Positions 35,164 to 44,485 are shown, counted from the stretch's first letter. The stretch is DNA of 46,188 nt from Flavobacteriaceae bacterium (GCA_947491985.1 CANLLR010000022.1:1-46188); one strand, 5' to 3'. Numbers and translations are program-made. Notes: generated from the letters alone by a model not told the origin.

Positions 35164-36507
35164 ATGTATACAAATCCACATTCCAACAATTTACTATTGA
35201 ATTTAGGCATCGATGCGCTAAATGAAATGCAATTGGCTGCACAAGAAGCTATTGTAAATGACGCCAATGTTTTGCTCTTATCACCAACAGGTTCAGGAAA
35301 AACACTCGCTTTTTTATTGCCTATTTTTGAAATGTTAGCGCCCGAAGTCAAAGGAGTGCAATGTTTAATTTTAGTTCCTTCACGAGAATTAGCTTTGCAA
35401 ATTGAGCAAGTATGGAAAAAAATGGGAACCGATTACAAAGTCAATGTATGTTACGGAGGACATGCAATCGATACGGAAATTAAAAATTTATCCAATCCAC
35501 CTGCAGTTTTAATTGGAACTCCTGGACGAATTGCCGATCACATTGATAGAGGAACTTTTACTATAGATGCCATTCAAACACTTATTTTGGATGAGTTTGA
35601 TAAGTCGCTGCAGTTGGGTTTTCACGAACAAATGTCGTTTATCATTGGACGATTATCTAAAGTCAACAAACGCATTTTGGTTTCGGCTACGGCTGGAATT
35701 GAGATTCCGAAGTACACACGAGTGATGCATCCAAAGGTTCTAGATTTTATTCCGACCGGTGACGAAAATACAAACCTAAATTTCAAACTCGTTATTTCTA
35801 AAGACAAAGACAAAATCGATTCACTATTCAATTTAATTTGCTCTTTAAAATCGCAATCGGCTATAATTTTTTGCAACCATCGCGATGCTGCCGAACGCAT
35901 TAGTGACACGTTGAACGAGAAAGGAGTTTATGCTACCTATTATCATGGTGGAATGGATCAAGACGAACGCGAACGCGCTTTAATTCAGTTTCGAAACGGA
36001 AGTGTGAGCTATTTAATCACCACCGATTTGGCAGCTCGTGGTTTGGATATTCCCGAAATGAAACACGTTATTCATTATCATTTGCCATCTAAAGAGGACG
36101 AATTTACACATAGAAACGGACGTACAGCTCGTATGCTTGCTTCTGGAACCGCCTATATTATCATCCACGAAAGTGAAAAAAAACCTGATTATATTGATTA
36201 TAGTATGTCGAAATTAGAGGTTGCTACAGCTACAACATTACCAAAACCACCCGAATTTCAAACGATTTATATCAGTGGCGGAAAGAAAAACAAACTGAAT
36301 AAAATTGACATTGTGGGTTTCTTTTCTCAAAAGGGAAAACTGGAAAAAGAAGATTTAGGATTGATAGAAGTGAAAGATTTTATATCGTTTGCTGCTGTGA
36401 AATCGAAAAAAGTCAAAGACTTACTCAACGCGATTCGCGATGAGAAAATGAAAGGAAAGAAGTTTAAAATTGAGGTGGCTCGAAAAGTGATTAAGAAGGA
36501 AGAGTAA
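35164..36507 (+). CDS. DEAD-box RNA helicase
   Basis: ATP-dependent RNA helicase of 447 residues. Motif I is SPTGSGKT (about 40-47), Ib is GTPGR, motif II is the variant DEFD (ILDEFDKS), motif III is SAT, and motif VI is HRNGRTARM. A C-terminal extension (about 375-447) is lysine-rich and resembles the DbpA-type RNA-binding domain (FFSQKGKLEKEDLGLIEVKD). It probably acts in ribosome assembly or RNA turnover. Confidence 0.93.
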   Translation: MYTNPHSNNLLLNLGIDALNEMQLAAQEAIVNDANVLLLSPTGSGKTLAFLLPIFEMLAPEVKGVQCLILVPSRELALQIEQVWKKMGTDYKVNVCYGGHAIDTEIKNLSNPPAVLIGTPGRIADHIDRGTFTIDAIQTLILDEFDKSLQLGFHEQMSFIIGRLSKVNKRILVSATAGIEIPKYTRVMHPKVLDFIPTGDENTNLNFKLVISKDKDKIDSLFNLICSLKSQSAIIFCNHRDAAERISDTLNEKGVYATYYHGGMDQDERERALIQFRNGSVSYLITTDLAARGLDIPEMKHVIHYHLPSKEDEFTHRNGRTARMLASGTAYIIIHESEKKPDYIDYSMSKLEVATATTLPKPPEFQTIYISGGKKNKLNKIDIVGFFSQKGKLEKEDLGLIEVKDFISFAAVKSKKVKDLLNAIRDEKMKGKKFKIEVARKVIKKEE

Positions 36508-36566
36508 GAAAGTCGCAGTTTACATTCTAGTTTTCAATAAAATTAGCTAAAAACCAAAACTTAAGA

Positions 36567-37019
36567 CTAAATTTTAACCGAGTCTGGAACCAAAACCGTA
36601 TAATCCCCGCCATTTCGAATTACATCACGAACAATACTAGAAGATATGTACGACGTTTTTGCGGCCGTCAATAAAAACACCGTTTCAATTTTGGATAAGC
36701 GTCTGTTGGTGTGAGCGATGGCTTTTTCAAACTCAAAATCGGCTGGATTGCGCAAGCCACGCAAAATAAATTCGGCTTTTTCTTTTTTACACAATTCGAT
36801 TGTCAATCCTTCGTAGGTAACAACTCTTACTTTCGGTTCGTCTTTAAAAGCTTGTTCGATGAATCGTTTTCGGTCTTCTAAAGAAAACATGTATTTTTTT
36901 TCGGCATTGATTCCAATCGCCACAATAACTTCATCAAAAAGTGAAATCCCTCTTTTTATAATGTCGAAGTGTCCGTTGGTTATAGGATCGAACGAACCTG
37001 GAAATATGGCTTTTTTCAT
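36567..37019 (-). CDS. coaD: Phosphopantetheine adenylyltransferase
   Basis: Penultimate step of coenzyme A synthesis: 4'-phosphopantetheine plus ATP to dephospho-CoA. The 150-residue length is normal. The nucleotidyltransferase motif is IFPGSFDPITNGHFDII with the TxGH histidine; RGLRNPADFEFE and the C-terminal TSYISSSIVRDV (ISSTxVR-like) are also typical. A long heptanucleotide array separates it from ddl upstream. Confidence 0.97.
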   Translation of the reverse strand: MKKAIFPGSFDPITNGHFDIIKRGISLFDEVIVAIGINAEKKYMFSLEDRKRFIEQAFKDEPKVRVVTYEGLTIELCKKEKAEFILRGLRNPADFEFEKAIAHTNRRLSKIETVFLLTAAKTSYISSSIVRDVIRNGGDYTVLVPDSVKI

Positions 37020-37025
37020 AATTTC

Positions 37026-37154
37026 GGTTGTCTGTTATAGGTTGTCTGTTATAGGTTGTCTGTTATCGGTTTTCTGTTGTCGGTTTTCTGTTGTCGGTTG
37101 ACGGTTGTCTATGTTAATCATTAGTTTTACTGAAAACTGAGAACTGACAACTGT
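37026..37154. repeat. Heptanucleotide repeat array, 12 units plus an opposed arm
   Basis: From 37026 to 37109 twelve 7-base units stand in perfect register, mostly ggttgtc alternating with tgttata or tgttgtc. After a 19-base gap, 3.5 units of actgaaa/actgaga/actgaca (37129-37153) follow with the complementary type of word, so the locus can fold back. It is the whole spacer between coaD and ddl. Confidence 0.85.
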
Positions 37155-37158
37155 TTTT

Positions 37159-38145
37159 TTATTTCTTCCAAATGGGTTTATGTTGTAAAGCTAAACTAAT
37201 TTCGTTATCCAACAAATCGCTGAAATCCATTTTAGAATACGCCGCTTGCTGTGGAAAAATACTTTGCGGCGATAAACCCGGATTGGTGTTGATTTCTATA
37301 AAATGAGGTACATCGTTCATGATGATAAAATCGGTTCGTGAAAAACCCGACATACCGAGTGCTTCGTATATCTTTTTTGCCGTTTCTTCAACACGATTTT
37401 GGACTTCTTCAGATAAATGAGCTGGCGTTATTTCTTCTGATTTTCCTAAATATTTTGCTTCGTAATCGAAAAAACTATTTTGAGATAGAATTTCGGTGAT
37501 TCCCATCACTTTAGTACTGCCTTTATAGTTCATAACACCTACTGAAACTTCACGACCGTTCAAATACGATTCGATTAAAATATCATGGTCTTCTGCAAAA
37601 GCAAAATCTAAAGCCTTTTGAAAATCATCCAAGTTGGAAACCATAGAAACACCTAAAGAACTCCCGGATTGGTTTGGTTTTACAAAAAATGGAAGACCAA
37701 GCTCTGTTACTATTTTATTACCATCAATTTCCTTTCCTTTCGTGATATAAATTGATTTTGCTTTCGGAATATCGAATTTGGATAAAACGGATAAGGTATC
37801 TCGTTTGTTAAACGTCAAACTCGATTGGTAATAATTGCATCCTGAATAGGGCAAATCGATCAATTCCCAGTAGGCTTGTAAGTGTCCGTCTTCGCCAGGT
37901 GTTCCGTGAACAGTATTCACAGCTACATCAAAATGAATGTTTTGATTGTCTTTGATAAACGAAAAATCAGCTTTATTGATAGGATATTTTTCACCATCGA
38001 TAATGCAATACCATTGGTCGAGTAAAATATGGACTTCAAAAACGGTGTATTTTGATGTATCGAGATGATTTAAAATGAGTTGTCCACTTCGTAACGATAT
38101 CACTGATTCATCAGAGTATCCACCCATAACTACGGCTACGTTCAT
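37159..38145 (-). CDS. ddl: D-alanine--D-alanine ligase
   Basis: ATP-grasp ligase making the D-Ala-D-Ala dipeptide for peptidoglycan. It has 328 residues. Visible motifs: VVMGGYSDESVISLRSG at the start, VHGTPGEDGHLQ, FVKPNQSGSSLGV, and the metal-binding EINTNPGLSPQS near the C-terminus. A -7 box TAATTTTG (38168-38175, minus strand) lies 22 bases before the ATG. It is divergent from the PASTA gene. Confidence 0.97.
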   Translation of the reverse strand: MNVAVVMGGYSDESVISLRSGQLILNHLDTSKYTVFEVHILLDQWYCIIDGEKYPINKADFSFIKDNQNIHFDVAVNTVHGTPGEDGHLQAYWELIDLPYSGCNYYQSSLTFNKRDTLSVLSKFDIPKAKSIYITKGKEIDGNKIVTELGLPFFVKPNQSGSSLGVSMVSNLDDFQKALDFAFAEDHDILIESYLNGREVSVGVMNYKGSTKVMGITEILSQNSFFDYEAKYLGKSEEITPAHLSEEVQNRVEETAKKIYEALGMSGFSRTDFIIMNDVPHFIEINTNPGLSPQSIFPQQAAYSKMDFSDLLDNEISLALQHKPIWKK

Positions 38146-38167
38146 TGAGAGTAATTTAATTTTAATA

Positions 38168-38175
38168 CAAAATTA
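38168..38175 (-). promoter_or_regulatory. Predicted -7 box of ddl
   Basis: TAATTTTG on the minus strand, an exact match to TAnnTTTG, 22 bases before the ddl ATG. Confidence 0.5.
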
Positions 38176-38211
38176 TCATTTTTTTTCAAACGAATTACCT
38201 CGAGGAATTTA

Positions 38212-38219
38212 TATATTTG
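38212..38219 (+). promoter_or_regulatory. Predicted -7 box of the PASTA-rluD operon
   Basis: TATATTTG, an exact match to TAnnTTTG, 48 bases before the ATG at 38268. Confidence 0.5.
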
Positions 38220-38267
38220 CCAAACTGAGAACGTAAGTCTAAACGTAACGAAGTTAAATAATTTTAT

Positions 38268-38900
38268 ATGAGTTTAGGGAACTATCTAAAGAGTCGTGTT
38301 TTTTTTGCCCAAGTAATTGCTGCTATGGCTATTGTGGGTGTTTTGGGCTATTTGTTTTTTCATTGGATAACCTATGTAACGCATCATGGCGATGAAATTA
38401 CGGTTCCCAATTTAAGCAAATTGACCGAAGAACAGGTAGAAGAAAAATTAGACGAATTGGATTTAGACTATTTGATTATTGATACAGTCGATTACAATCC
38501 GAAGTTTCCAAAATTGGCTGTAGTAGAGCAGGAGCCAACTGCTGGTTCGAAAGTGAAGCAAGGACGTCAGATTTACATAAAAATCAATTCCGATACCTAT
38601 AAAATGGTAGCAATTCCTGATTTAGTTGATAAAACCTACCGTCAGGCGGTTCCGACATTAAAATCGATAGGTTTATTGGATGGTGAAATAACGTATGTTC
38701 CTCACATGGGAAAAGACATGGTTTTGGAAATGCGAATCAATGGCAAAAAAGTTAAACCTGGTGAAAGAGTACTCAAAGCAACAAAAATCGATTTGGTTTT
38801 GGGTGATGGAAAAGTAGTTTTTGACGAAACTGAAATTGATAGTTTGCAAAACGAACTTCCTCCTGTTGAACTTACTGATACCCTTGTAAATGGACAATAA
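38268..38900 (+). CDS. Membrane-anchored PASTA domain protein
   Basis: Protein of 210 residues with a short cytoplasmic start, one membrane segment (about 12-36) and an extracytoplasmic part. Two PASTA-like domains follow: about 43-105 (EITVPNLSKLTEEQVEEKL, QEPTAGSKVKQGRQI) and about 113-183 (AIPDLVDKTYRQAVPTL). PASTA domains bind peptidoglycan precursors in other proteins, and the neighbouring ddl gene fits a cell-wall link. There is no kinase or transpeptidase domain. It overlaps the rluD-type gene by 11 bases. Confidence 0.9.
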   Translation: MSLGNYLKSRVFFAQVIAAMAIVGVLGYLFFHWITYVTHHGDEITVPNLSKLTEEQVEEKLDELDLDYLIIDTVDYNPKFPKLAVVEQEPTAGSKVKQGRQIYIKINSDTYKMVAIPDLVDKTYRQAVPTLKSIGLLDGEITYVPHMGKDMVLEMRINGKKVKPGERVLKATKIDLVLGDGKVVFDETEIDSLQNELPPVELTDTLVNGQ

Positions 38901-39930
38901 TATCGATTTTCAAGAACCAGAAGAAGAACTTTTTGAACATTATCGCTTTGAGGTTGCTAAAGGGCAAGCGTTGCTTCGCATTGACAAATACTTGATGTTG
39001 ATGGTTCCGAATGCGACCCGAAATAAAATTCAAAATGCGGCTACAGCTGGCGATATTTACGTGAATGATGTTCCGGTTAAATCCAATTATAAAGTAAAGC
39101 CTTTGGATGTGATTCGGATTTTATTATCGCATCCTCCTTTTGAAAACAGAGTAGATCCAGAAGATATTCCACTTGAGATTGTATATGAAGACGATGCGTT
39201 ACTTTTGATAAACAAGCCCCCTGGTTTGGTGGTGCATCCCGGACACGGAAATTACACTGGAACTTTAGTCAATGCATTGGCATTTCATTTTCAGAATTTA
39301 CCATTAAACAGTAGCGAACGCCCAGGATTGGTGCATCGTATTGATAAAAACACGTCGGGATTGTTAGTAATTGCAAAAACCGAAGAAGCGATGTCGCATT
39401 TGGCGAAACAATTTGAAGACAAAACATCGGAGAGAGAATATATTGCTTTGGTTTGGGGAAATGTAAAAGAAGAGGAAGGTACAATCGAAGGTAATATTGC
39501 GCGACATGTAAAAGACAGAATGCAAATGGCGGTTTTTCCGGAAGGAGACCAAGGAAAACATGCGGTAACTCACTATAAAGTATTGGAACGTTTTGGTTAC
39601 GTAACGTTGGTTTCGTGTAAATTAGAAACCGGACGAACGCACCAAATTCGCGTTCACATGAAATACATTGGTCACACGCTTTTCAATGACGAGCGATATG
39701 GAGGCGATTTGATTCTGAAGGGAACTACCTTTACCAAATACAAGCAGTTTATTGACAATTGTTTTAAAACCTTACCAAGACAAGCGTTGCATGCTAAAAC
39801 ATTAGGATTTATACACCCAGTCACTAAAGAGTTCATGCAATTTGATACCGAGTTACCCCAAGACATGCAAGATTGCATTGAAAAATGGCGAAACTATTCA
39901 AAATCACATTCCACAGACGATGAAGAGTAA
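38890..39930 (+). CDS. rluD: RluD-type 23S rRNA pseudouridine synthase
   Basis: Pseudouridine synthase of the RluA family, 346 residues. The N-terminal S4 domain (about 20-85) contains RIDKYLMLMVPNATRNKIQ. The catalytic aspartate is in VHRIDKNTSGLLV, with INKPPGLVVHPGHG before it and GRTHQIRVHM after it. The S4 domain and length fit RluD (23S rRNA helix 69) better than RluA. It is translated with the PASTA gene, and a perfect hairpin terminator follows. Confidence 0.93.
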   Translation: MDNNIDFQEPEEELFEHYRFEVAKGQALLRIDKYLMLMVPNATRNKIQNAATAGDIYVNDVPVKSNYKVKPLDVIRILLSHPPFENRVDPEDIPLEIVYEDDALLLINKPPGLVVHPGHGNYTGTLVNALAFHFQNLPLNSSERPGLVHRIDKNTSGLLVIAKTEEAMSHLAKQFEDKTSEREYIALVWGNVKEEEGTIEGNIARHVKDRMQMAVFPEGDQGKHAVTHYKVLERFGYVTLVSCKLETGRTHQIRVHMKYIGHTLFNDERYGGDLILKGTTFTKYKQFIDNCFKTLPRQALHAKTLGFIHPVTKEFMQFDTELPQDMQDCIEKWRNYSKSHSTDDEE

Positions 39931-39934
39931 ACAT

Positions 39935-39964
39935 AAAAAAAGCTCCAAAATTTGGAGCTTTTTT
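39935..39964 (+). terminator. Terminator of the PASTA-rluD operon
   Basis: AAAAAAGCTCC and GGAGCTTTTTT pair around AAAATTT. It is usable in both directions for the convergent endonuclease gene. Confidence 0.88.
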
Positions 39965-39978
39965 ATTTAATATCGGGA

Positions 39979-41100
39979 TTAATTTATAATTAACTTTCGT
40001 GTGGTTGATAATTCCTCAGTGCTTAATCGCAAAAAGAATAATCCTTTAGGTAAATTATCAATTGTTAAAGAATTATTTTGAAACACAGGATTTTTGATTT
40101 CCCTCATTATTTGTCCATGTAAAGAAATTAATTGAATGTCTTCTATAAACACATTGCTTACAATAGTTACATTTCCATAGGAAGGGTTTGGGTAAATCGT
40201 TACTGCATTAACATCTTCTAAAGTAAATGGAACTGTTGTGCCTAGAGTAGGCCATCTATTTTGCGCTATTGGTCCGCCCCAAATTTTTGTCGCTAAAATC
40301 GGATTATCAATAAATGGATTTCTATTTCCTTGTCTAAATGTAGTTGATGTTGACGATAAGTATGTATTTCTATTGTCTTCGTATTGTGAAACAGGATCTT
40401 CTGCATTCCATTGCAATACCAAATCTAACATATTAAAGTCTGAACTTACTGTAGTACCACTAAAAGTAGACGTTGGTAAACATTGTTCACCATAGTGTAA
40501 ATACATATACATGATAATTCGTGCACAGTCGCCTTTCCATTCGTCTCCAGGATACCAATACTGACCTACAACTGCAGCATCACCGCTTCCTGGACCATAC
40601 AATTTATTTCCTCTTAGGCTATTTCGATCGACATCACACGTTCGAAGCATGTGTACATCTGCCCCAGGACCAGTTTGACCTAATTCTGGATTTCCTAATG
40701 CTTGAGGAAAGATATGTTCTCTATTCCATGCACAAAGATTAGAAGAAGTAACATCTGCATTTTTATTTCTTCTACGATGAAATGTTGCATCTCCCGAGGT
40801 ACCAAAATCTGATTCGCTGGTATAGTTACAAAGATTATTGCTATTGCCATAGACAAGCAAAACATTTGTATTTGTTGCATCATTAGGATCTAAATCGGTA
40901 AATCGCAACGCATTTTCTGCTTGTGAATACGTAAGCATGTTCGTGTGTGTTGATGTTATTTTTGTGGCTAAAGCATCTTTTAAAGCTGTACCATTTAAAT
41001 TAAAATTGAATCCATTGTAATAGGGAGAAGCTGGTGCACCATTTTGCGCAATTGCAATGGTAAGGCTTAAGAATGTAAAAAAGGGGTATAAATTTTTCAT
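39979..41100 (-). CDS. Secreted endonuclease I with T9SS sorting domain
   Basis: Extracellular nuclease of 373 residues. A signal peptide ends near ITIAIAQ (about 19). The endonuclease I domain has NREHIFPQALGN with the catalytic histidine, and HMLRTCDVDRNSLRGNK. The C-terminus (about 300-373) is a Por-type sorting domain: AVTIYPNPSYGNVTI at its start and GLFFLRLSTEELSTTRKLII at its end. It should leave the cell through the type IX system and degrade extracellular DNA or RNA. It lies 9 bases after the RsmB/NOP gene on the same strand, so the two may be co-transcribed. Confidence 0.93.
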   Translation of the reverse strand: MKNLYPFFTFLSLTIAIAQNGAPASPYYNGFNFNLNGTALKDALATKITSTHTNMLTYSQAENALRFTDLDPNDATNTNVLLVYGNSNNLCNYTSESDFGTSGDATFHRRRNKNADVTSSNLCAWNREHIFPQALGNPELGQTGPGADVHMLRTCDVDRNSLRGNKLYGPGSGDAAVVGQYWYPGDEWKGDCARIIMYMYLHYGEQCLPTSTFSGTTVSSDFNMLDLVLQWNAEDPVSQYEDNRNTYLSSTSTTFRQGNRNPFIDNPILATKIWGGPIAQNRWPTLGTTVPFTLEDVNAVTIYPNPSYGNVTIVSNVFIEDIQLISLHGQIMREIKNPVFQNNSLTIDNLPKGLFFLRLSTEELSTTRKLIIN

Positions 41101-41109
41101 AATAAATTT

Positions 41110-42324
41110 TTATAATTTTCTTTCTAATAGCGCCATATAAAATCCATCAAAACCTGATTGTGATGCAAGAAGTTTCGAATCTTTAACAAATGTAAATGAT
41201 TTTCCTATTTCTGTAGTTAAGAAATGCTTAATTTGTTGCTCATTTTCGGAAGGCAATACTGAACAAGTGGCATACACTAATTTTCCACCAGGTTTCACAA
41301 TTTTCGAGTAGTTTTCTAAAACTTCGGCTTGGGTTTTTTTTATGTTATCGATGAATTCAGGTTGTAATTTCCATTTAGCATCTGGATTTCTTTTTAAAAC
41401 CCCCAATCCACTACAAGGCGCATCAATCAGTACTCTGTCTGCTTTTTCGTGTAATTTTTTGATCACTTTGGTCGAATCGATAATTCGATATTCGATATTA
41501 AAAGCACCATTTCTTTTGGCGCGGAGTTTTAATTGTTTGAGTTTACTTTCGTACAAATCCATTGCAATTAATTGTCCTTTATTTTGCATTAACGAAGCCA
41601 TGTGAAGGGTTTTTCCACCGGCACCAGCACACGTATCTACTACACGCATTCCGGGTTGTACATCTAAAAATGCTGCAACCAATTGTGAAGACGCATCTTG
41701 AACTTCAAATAAACCTTGTTTAAAAGCATCCGTTAAAAACACGTTGGCTCTTTCGGTTAAGACTAAGGCATCAGGTTGGTCTTTTAAATATTCGGTTTCG
41801 ATGTTTAAATCCATCAAAATAGCACGCAGTTTTTCTTTAGTTGTATTTAATGTATTTACGCGCAAGATGACTTTGGCTTGTTGGTTTTGAGCCGCAATTT
41901 CTTTAGTCCATAATGCTTCACCGAGTTCTTTTACGCCGAGTTCGTCCATCCAATCTGGAATGGATTCGCGCATTTTTCTAATTTTGGACAATTCGTCGAA
42001 TCGTCCTTTTATTTTACGTTCTGGAGTTGCTTCTAATTGTTTCCAATCTGGAATAGGATATCCTCGTAACACCGCCCAAACGGCAAACATTCGCCATAAG
42101 TCATCACGATTGAAGGGTTCTTTTACATCGGCAATTTCAGCATATAATCGTTTCCAACGCACCACTTCGTAGATGGTTTCGGCAACAAATTTTCGATCGG
42201 AACTTCCCCAACGTTTGTCTTTTTTTAAGGCGCGCGCCACTACTTTATCGGCATATTCTCCTTCATTGAAAATAGCATTCAAAGAATCGATGGTGGTATA
42301 AACTAAATTCCGGTGTAATCTCAT
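41110..42324 (-). CDS. RsmB/NOP-family RNA (cytosine-5) methyltransferase
   Basis: SAM-dependent RNA m5C methyltransferase of 404 residues. An N-terminal NusB-like helical region precedes the methyltransferase domain. The SAM site is RVVDTCAGAGGKTLHMA, and the two family cysteines lie in DAPCSGLGVLKRNPD and ATCSVLPSENEQQ. The target, 16S C967 or another site, cannot be told from sequence alone. A -7 box TATCTTTG (42378-42385, minus strand) and a leader hairpin precede it. Confidence 0.92.
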   Translation of the reverse strand: MRLHRNLVYTTIDSLNAIFNEGEYADKVVARALKKDKRWGSSDRKFVAETIYEVVRWKRLYAEIADVKEPFNRDDLWRMFAVWAVLRGYPIPDWKQLEATPERKIKGRFDELSKIRKMRESIPDWMDELGVKELGEALWTKEIAAQNQQAKVILRVNTLNTTKEKLRAILMDLNIETEYLKDQPDALVLTERANVFLTDAFKQGLFEVQDASSQLVAAFLDVQPGMRVVDTCAGAGGKTLHMASLMQNKGQLIAMDLYESKLKQLKLRAKRNGAFNIEYRIIDSTKVIKKLHEKADRVLIDAPCSGLGVLKRNPDAKWKLQPEFIDNIKKTQAEVLENYSKIVKPGGKLVYATCSVLPSENEQQIKHFLTTEIGKSFTFVKDSKLLASQSGFDGFYMALLERKL

Positions 42325-42344
42325 TGTTTTGTAGAATTAACTTC

Positions 42345-42385
42345 GTTCCGTTCAGCCTCAGGCCACGGAACAGCCTGCAAAGATA
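42345..42385 (-). promoter_or_regulatory. Leader hairpin and -7 box of the RsmB/NOP gene
   Basis: -7 box TATCTTTG (42378-42385, minus strand). The transcribed leader contains GTTCCGT (42365-42371) pairing with ACGGAAC (42345-42351), with a GCC/GGC inner pair in the loop, about 20 bases before the ATG. Confidence 0.45.
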
Positions 42386-42409
42386 TTGCTTTTATAGCAA
42401 ACGGCGGCC

Positions 42410-42443
42410 GTATTCTTAAAAACCTTTTAATAGCTAAGAATAC
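42410..42443. repeat. 9-bp inverted repeat after kup
   Basis: GTATTCTTA (42410-42418) and TAAGAATAC (42435-42443) pair around a 16-base loop, 30 bases past the kup stop codon. It lacks a T-tract, so its role as terminator is uncertain. Confidence 0.45.
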
Positions 42444-42472
42444 TATTGTTATTTATTTATTTATTGAAAAGA

Positions 42473-44455
42473 CTAGTTGCAATTCTTGTCCAATCGCTTC
42501 ATATTGATAATTTCTGGCGGATGTAAAACCAATGGAAATTGTTCTACTTTCACCGAACTACTGTCCAATCCGAAGCCTTTTTCTTCAGACAAACTGAGTT
42601 TTTTCATCATGAAATAGGTGTTCATTACGATTTTTTCGAAGAAGGTCAAATCGCTATCATTCGACAAGAATTTTTCAGAAAGTACGAATTTGAAATCACC
42701 AATGATGTTGTTTTTATTCAGTGATTCATAACGACTGGTAATATCTACTTCGCCATTTTTTACCATATCTTTAATAACCTCTTTGAACATCAAATTGATT
42801 TTTGTAGGTTCTCTGAAGCCAAGGTAGAAGTCAACTCTGTAAATATCGTCTTTAATAATTTCGGATACTTTATATTCTTTCTTGTAAGGTTCATTTAAAA
42901 TATTTACATGAATAAACCAATACAAATCGGCCCGTTTTGGACGTTTCTGAAGGATAGAATACATCACTTTCTCTTCAATTTCATCAACTCGAGTAGAATT
43001 GGTCATGTAAACCAAATGAGTGGCATATTTTGGTATTGATAAATCGACACTTAATTCGGCAAGTACTTTTTTGTAATTTTCAATTTTGACAATTTTAGTG
43101 TAATTTTTACTAATTTTTTTAGCCAAATACCATGTAGTCATGATTGCGATAAGAACAATTGCAATAAATAAGGTGACATAACCACCATCCATAAATTTAA
43201 CAATATTAGCTGATAGGAAACTTAATTCGATGGTTAAATACACTAAAATTATAGGGGCGATAAAATACCATTTTACTCTTTTCATTATCAAGTAATAATT
43301 TAGTAAGATAGTTGTCATTATCATACACAATACGATGGCTAGTCCGTAAGCATGTTCCATATTACTCGATTCTTCAAAGTGCAATACAATTCCAACACAA
43401 CCTAAAAACAGCAACCAATTTATAGAAGGAATATACAATTGCCCTTTCACATCGGTAGGAAAATTAATTTTGACTTTGGGCCAAAAATTCAATCGCATCG
43501 CTTCATTAATTAACGTAAAGGAACCGCTAATCAAAGCTTGCGAAGCAATTACTGCTGCTAAGGTTGCGATTACAATTCCGACAGGTTGAAACCAATCGGC
43601 CATAATGAGATAAAACGGATTTGGATTGGAACTTCCTAATTGTTTTAAAGTCAACCCTTCATGTGAAATCAAATAAGCACCTTGTCCAAAATAGTTTAGA
43701 ATTAATGCTGATTTTACAAAAATCCAACTAATTCTAATATTTTTTCGTCCACAGTGACCCATGTCTGAATACAATGCCTCGGCTCCAGTTGTACATAAAA
43801 ATACGGCTCCTAAAATGAAAAAGCCTTGTTCGCTGACATCAGAAGTTAATAAATTGTAAGCGTAATACGGATTCAAAGCATTAAAAACTTCAAGGTTTGT
43901 AACCATTTGAATCACACCTAAAATCCCTAACATGCTAAACCAAACCAACATCATTGGAGCAAAAAATTTACCGACTAATTTGGTTCCGAATTGCTGAATA
44001 GTAAATAGGATAAATAAAATAGAAATTACTATAGGAACCGTCGGAATGTCTGGTTTGAATATACGTAAGCCCTCAACAGCAGATGCAACAGAAATAGGAG
44101 GTGTGATAATTCCGTCCGCCAAAAGCGCACTACCACCAATAATAGCTGGAACAATTAGCCATTGAATTTTGGTCCTTTTCACTAAAGCGTATAAAGCAAA
44201 AATTCCGCCCTCGCCGTGATTATCAGCACTTAAGGTCAGAATTACGTATTTTAAAGTCGTTTGAAGTGTTAATGTCCAAAAGATACAAGACAATCCACCT
44301 AAGATGAGTTCTTTACTAATGACACTGTCGCCAATAATGGCTTTCATAACATACAATGGTGAAGTTCCAATATCTCCGTAAATGATTCCTAATGTAATTA
44401 ATAAACCTGCTGCAGATAATTTGCTGTGAAGCTGTTGGTGATTATGATTGGCCAT
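42473..44455 (-). CDS. kup: Kup-type potassium uptake permease
   Basis: Proton-coupled K+ importer of the inner membrane, 660 residues. About twelve membrane segments fill residues 15-455, with the family motif GIIYGDIGTSPLYV near the N-terminus and ADGIITPPISVASAVEG. The C-terminal cytoplasmic part (about 460-660) is longer than in many members and of unknown role. A -7 box TACCTTTG (44478-44485, minus strand) lies 22 bases before the ATG. Confidence 0.96.
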   Translation of the reverse strand: MANHNHQQLHSKLSAAGLLITLGIIYGDIGTSPLYVMKAIIGDSVISKELILGGLSCIFWTLTLQTTLKYVILTLSADNHGEGGIFALYALVKRTKIQWLIVPAIIGGSALLADGIITPPISVASAVEGLRIFKPDIPTVPIVISILFILFTIQQFGTKLVGKFFAPMMLVWFSMLGILGVIQMVTNLEVFNALNPYYAYNLLTSDVSEQGFFILGAVFLCTTGAEALYSDMGHCGRKNIRISWIFVKSALILNYFGQGAYLISHEGLTLKQLGSSNPNPFYLIMADWFQPVGIVIATLAAVIASQALISGSFTLINEAMRLNFWPKVKINFPTDVKGQLYIPSINWLLFLGCVGIVLHFEESSNMEHAYGLAIVLCMIMTTILLNYYLIMKRVKWYFIAPIILVYLTIELSFLSANIVKFMDGGYVTLFIAIVLIAIMTTWYLAKKISKNYTKIVKIENYKKVLAELSVDLSIPKYATHLVYMTNSTRVDEIEEKVMYSILQKRPKRADLYWFIHVNILNEPYKKEYKVSEIIKDDIYRVDFYLGFREPTKINLMFKEVIKDMVKNGEVDITSRYESLNKNNIIGDFKFVLSEKFLSNDSDLTFFEKIVMNTYFMMKKLSLSEEKGFGLDSSSVKVEQFPLVLHPPEIINMKRLDKNCN

Positions 44456-44477
44456 ATTTATTTTATAAAAAAGAGTA

Positions 44478-44485
44478 CAAAGGTA
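44478..44485 (-). promoter_or_regulatory. Predicted -7 box of kup
   Basis: TACCTTTG on the minus strand, an exact match to TAnnTTTG, 22 bases before the ATG. Confidence 0.5.

Noticed and set aside
37026..37154. CRISPR array
   Set aside because: Units are 7 bases with no spacers of 25-40 bases and no cas genes nearby.
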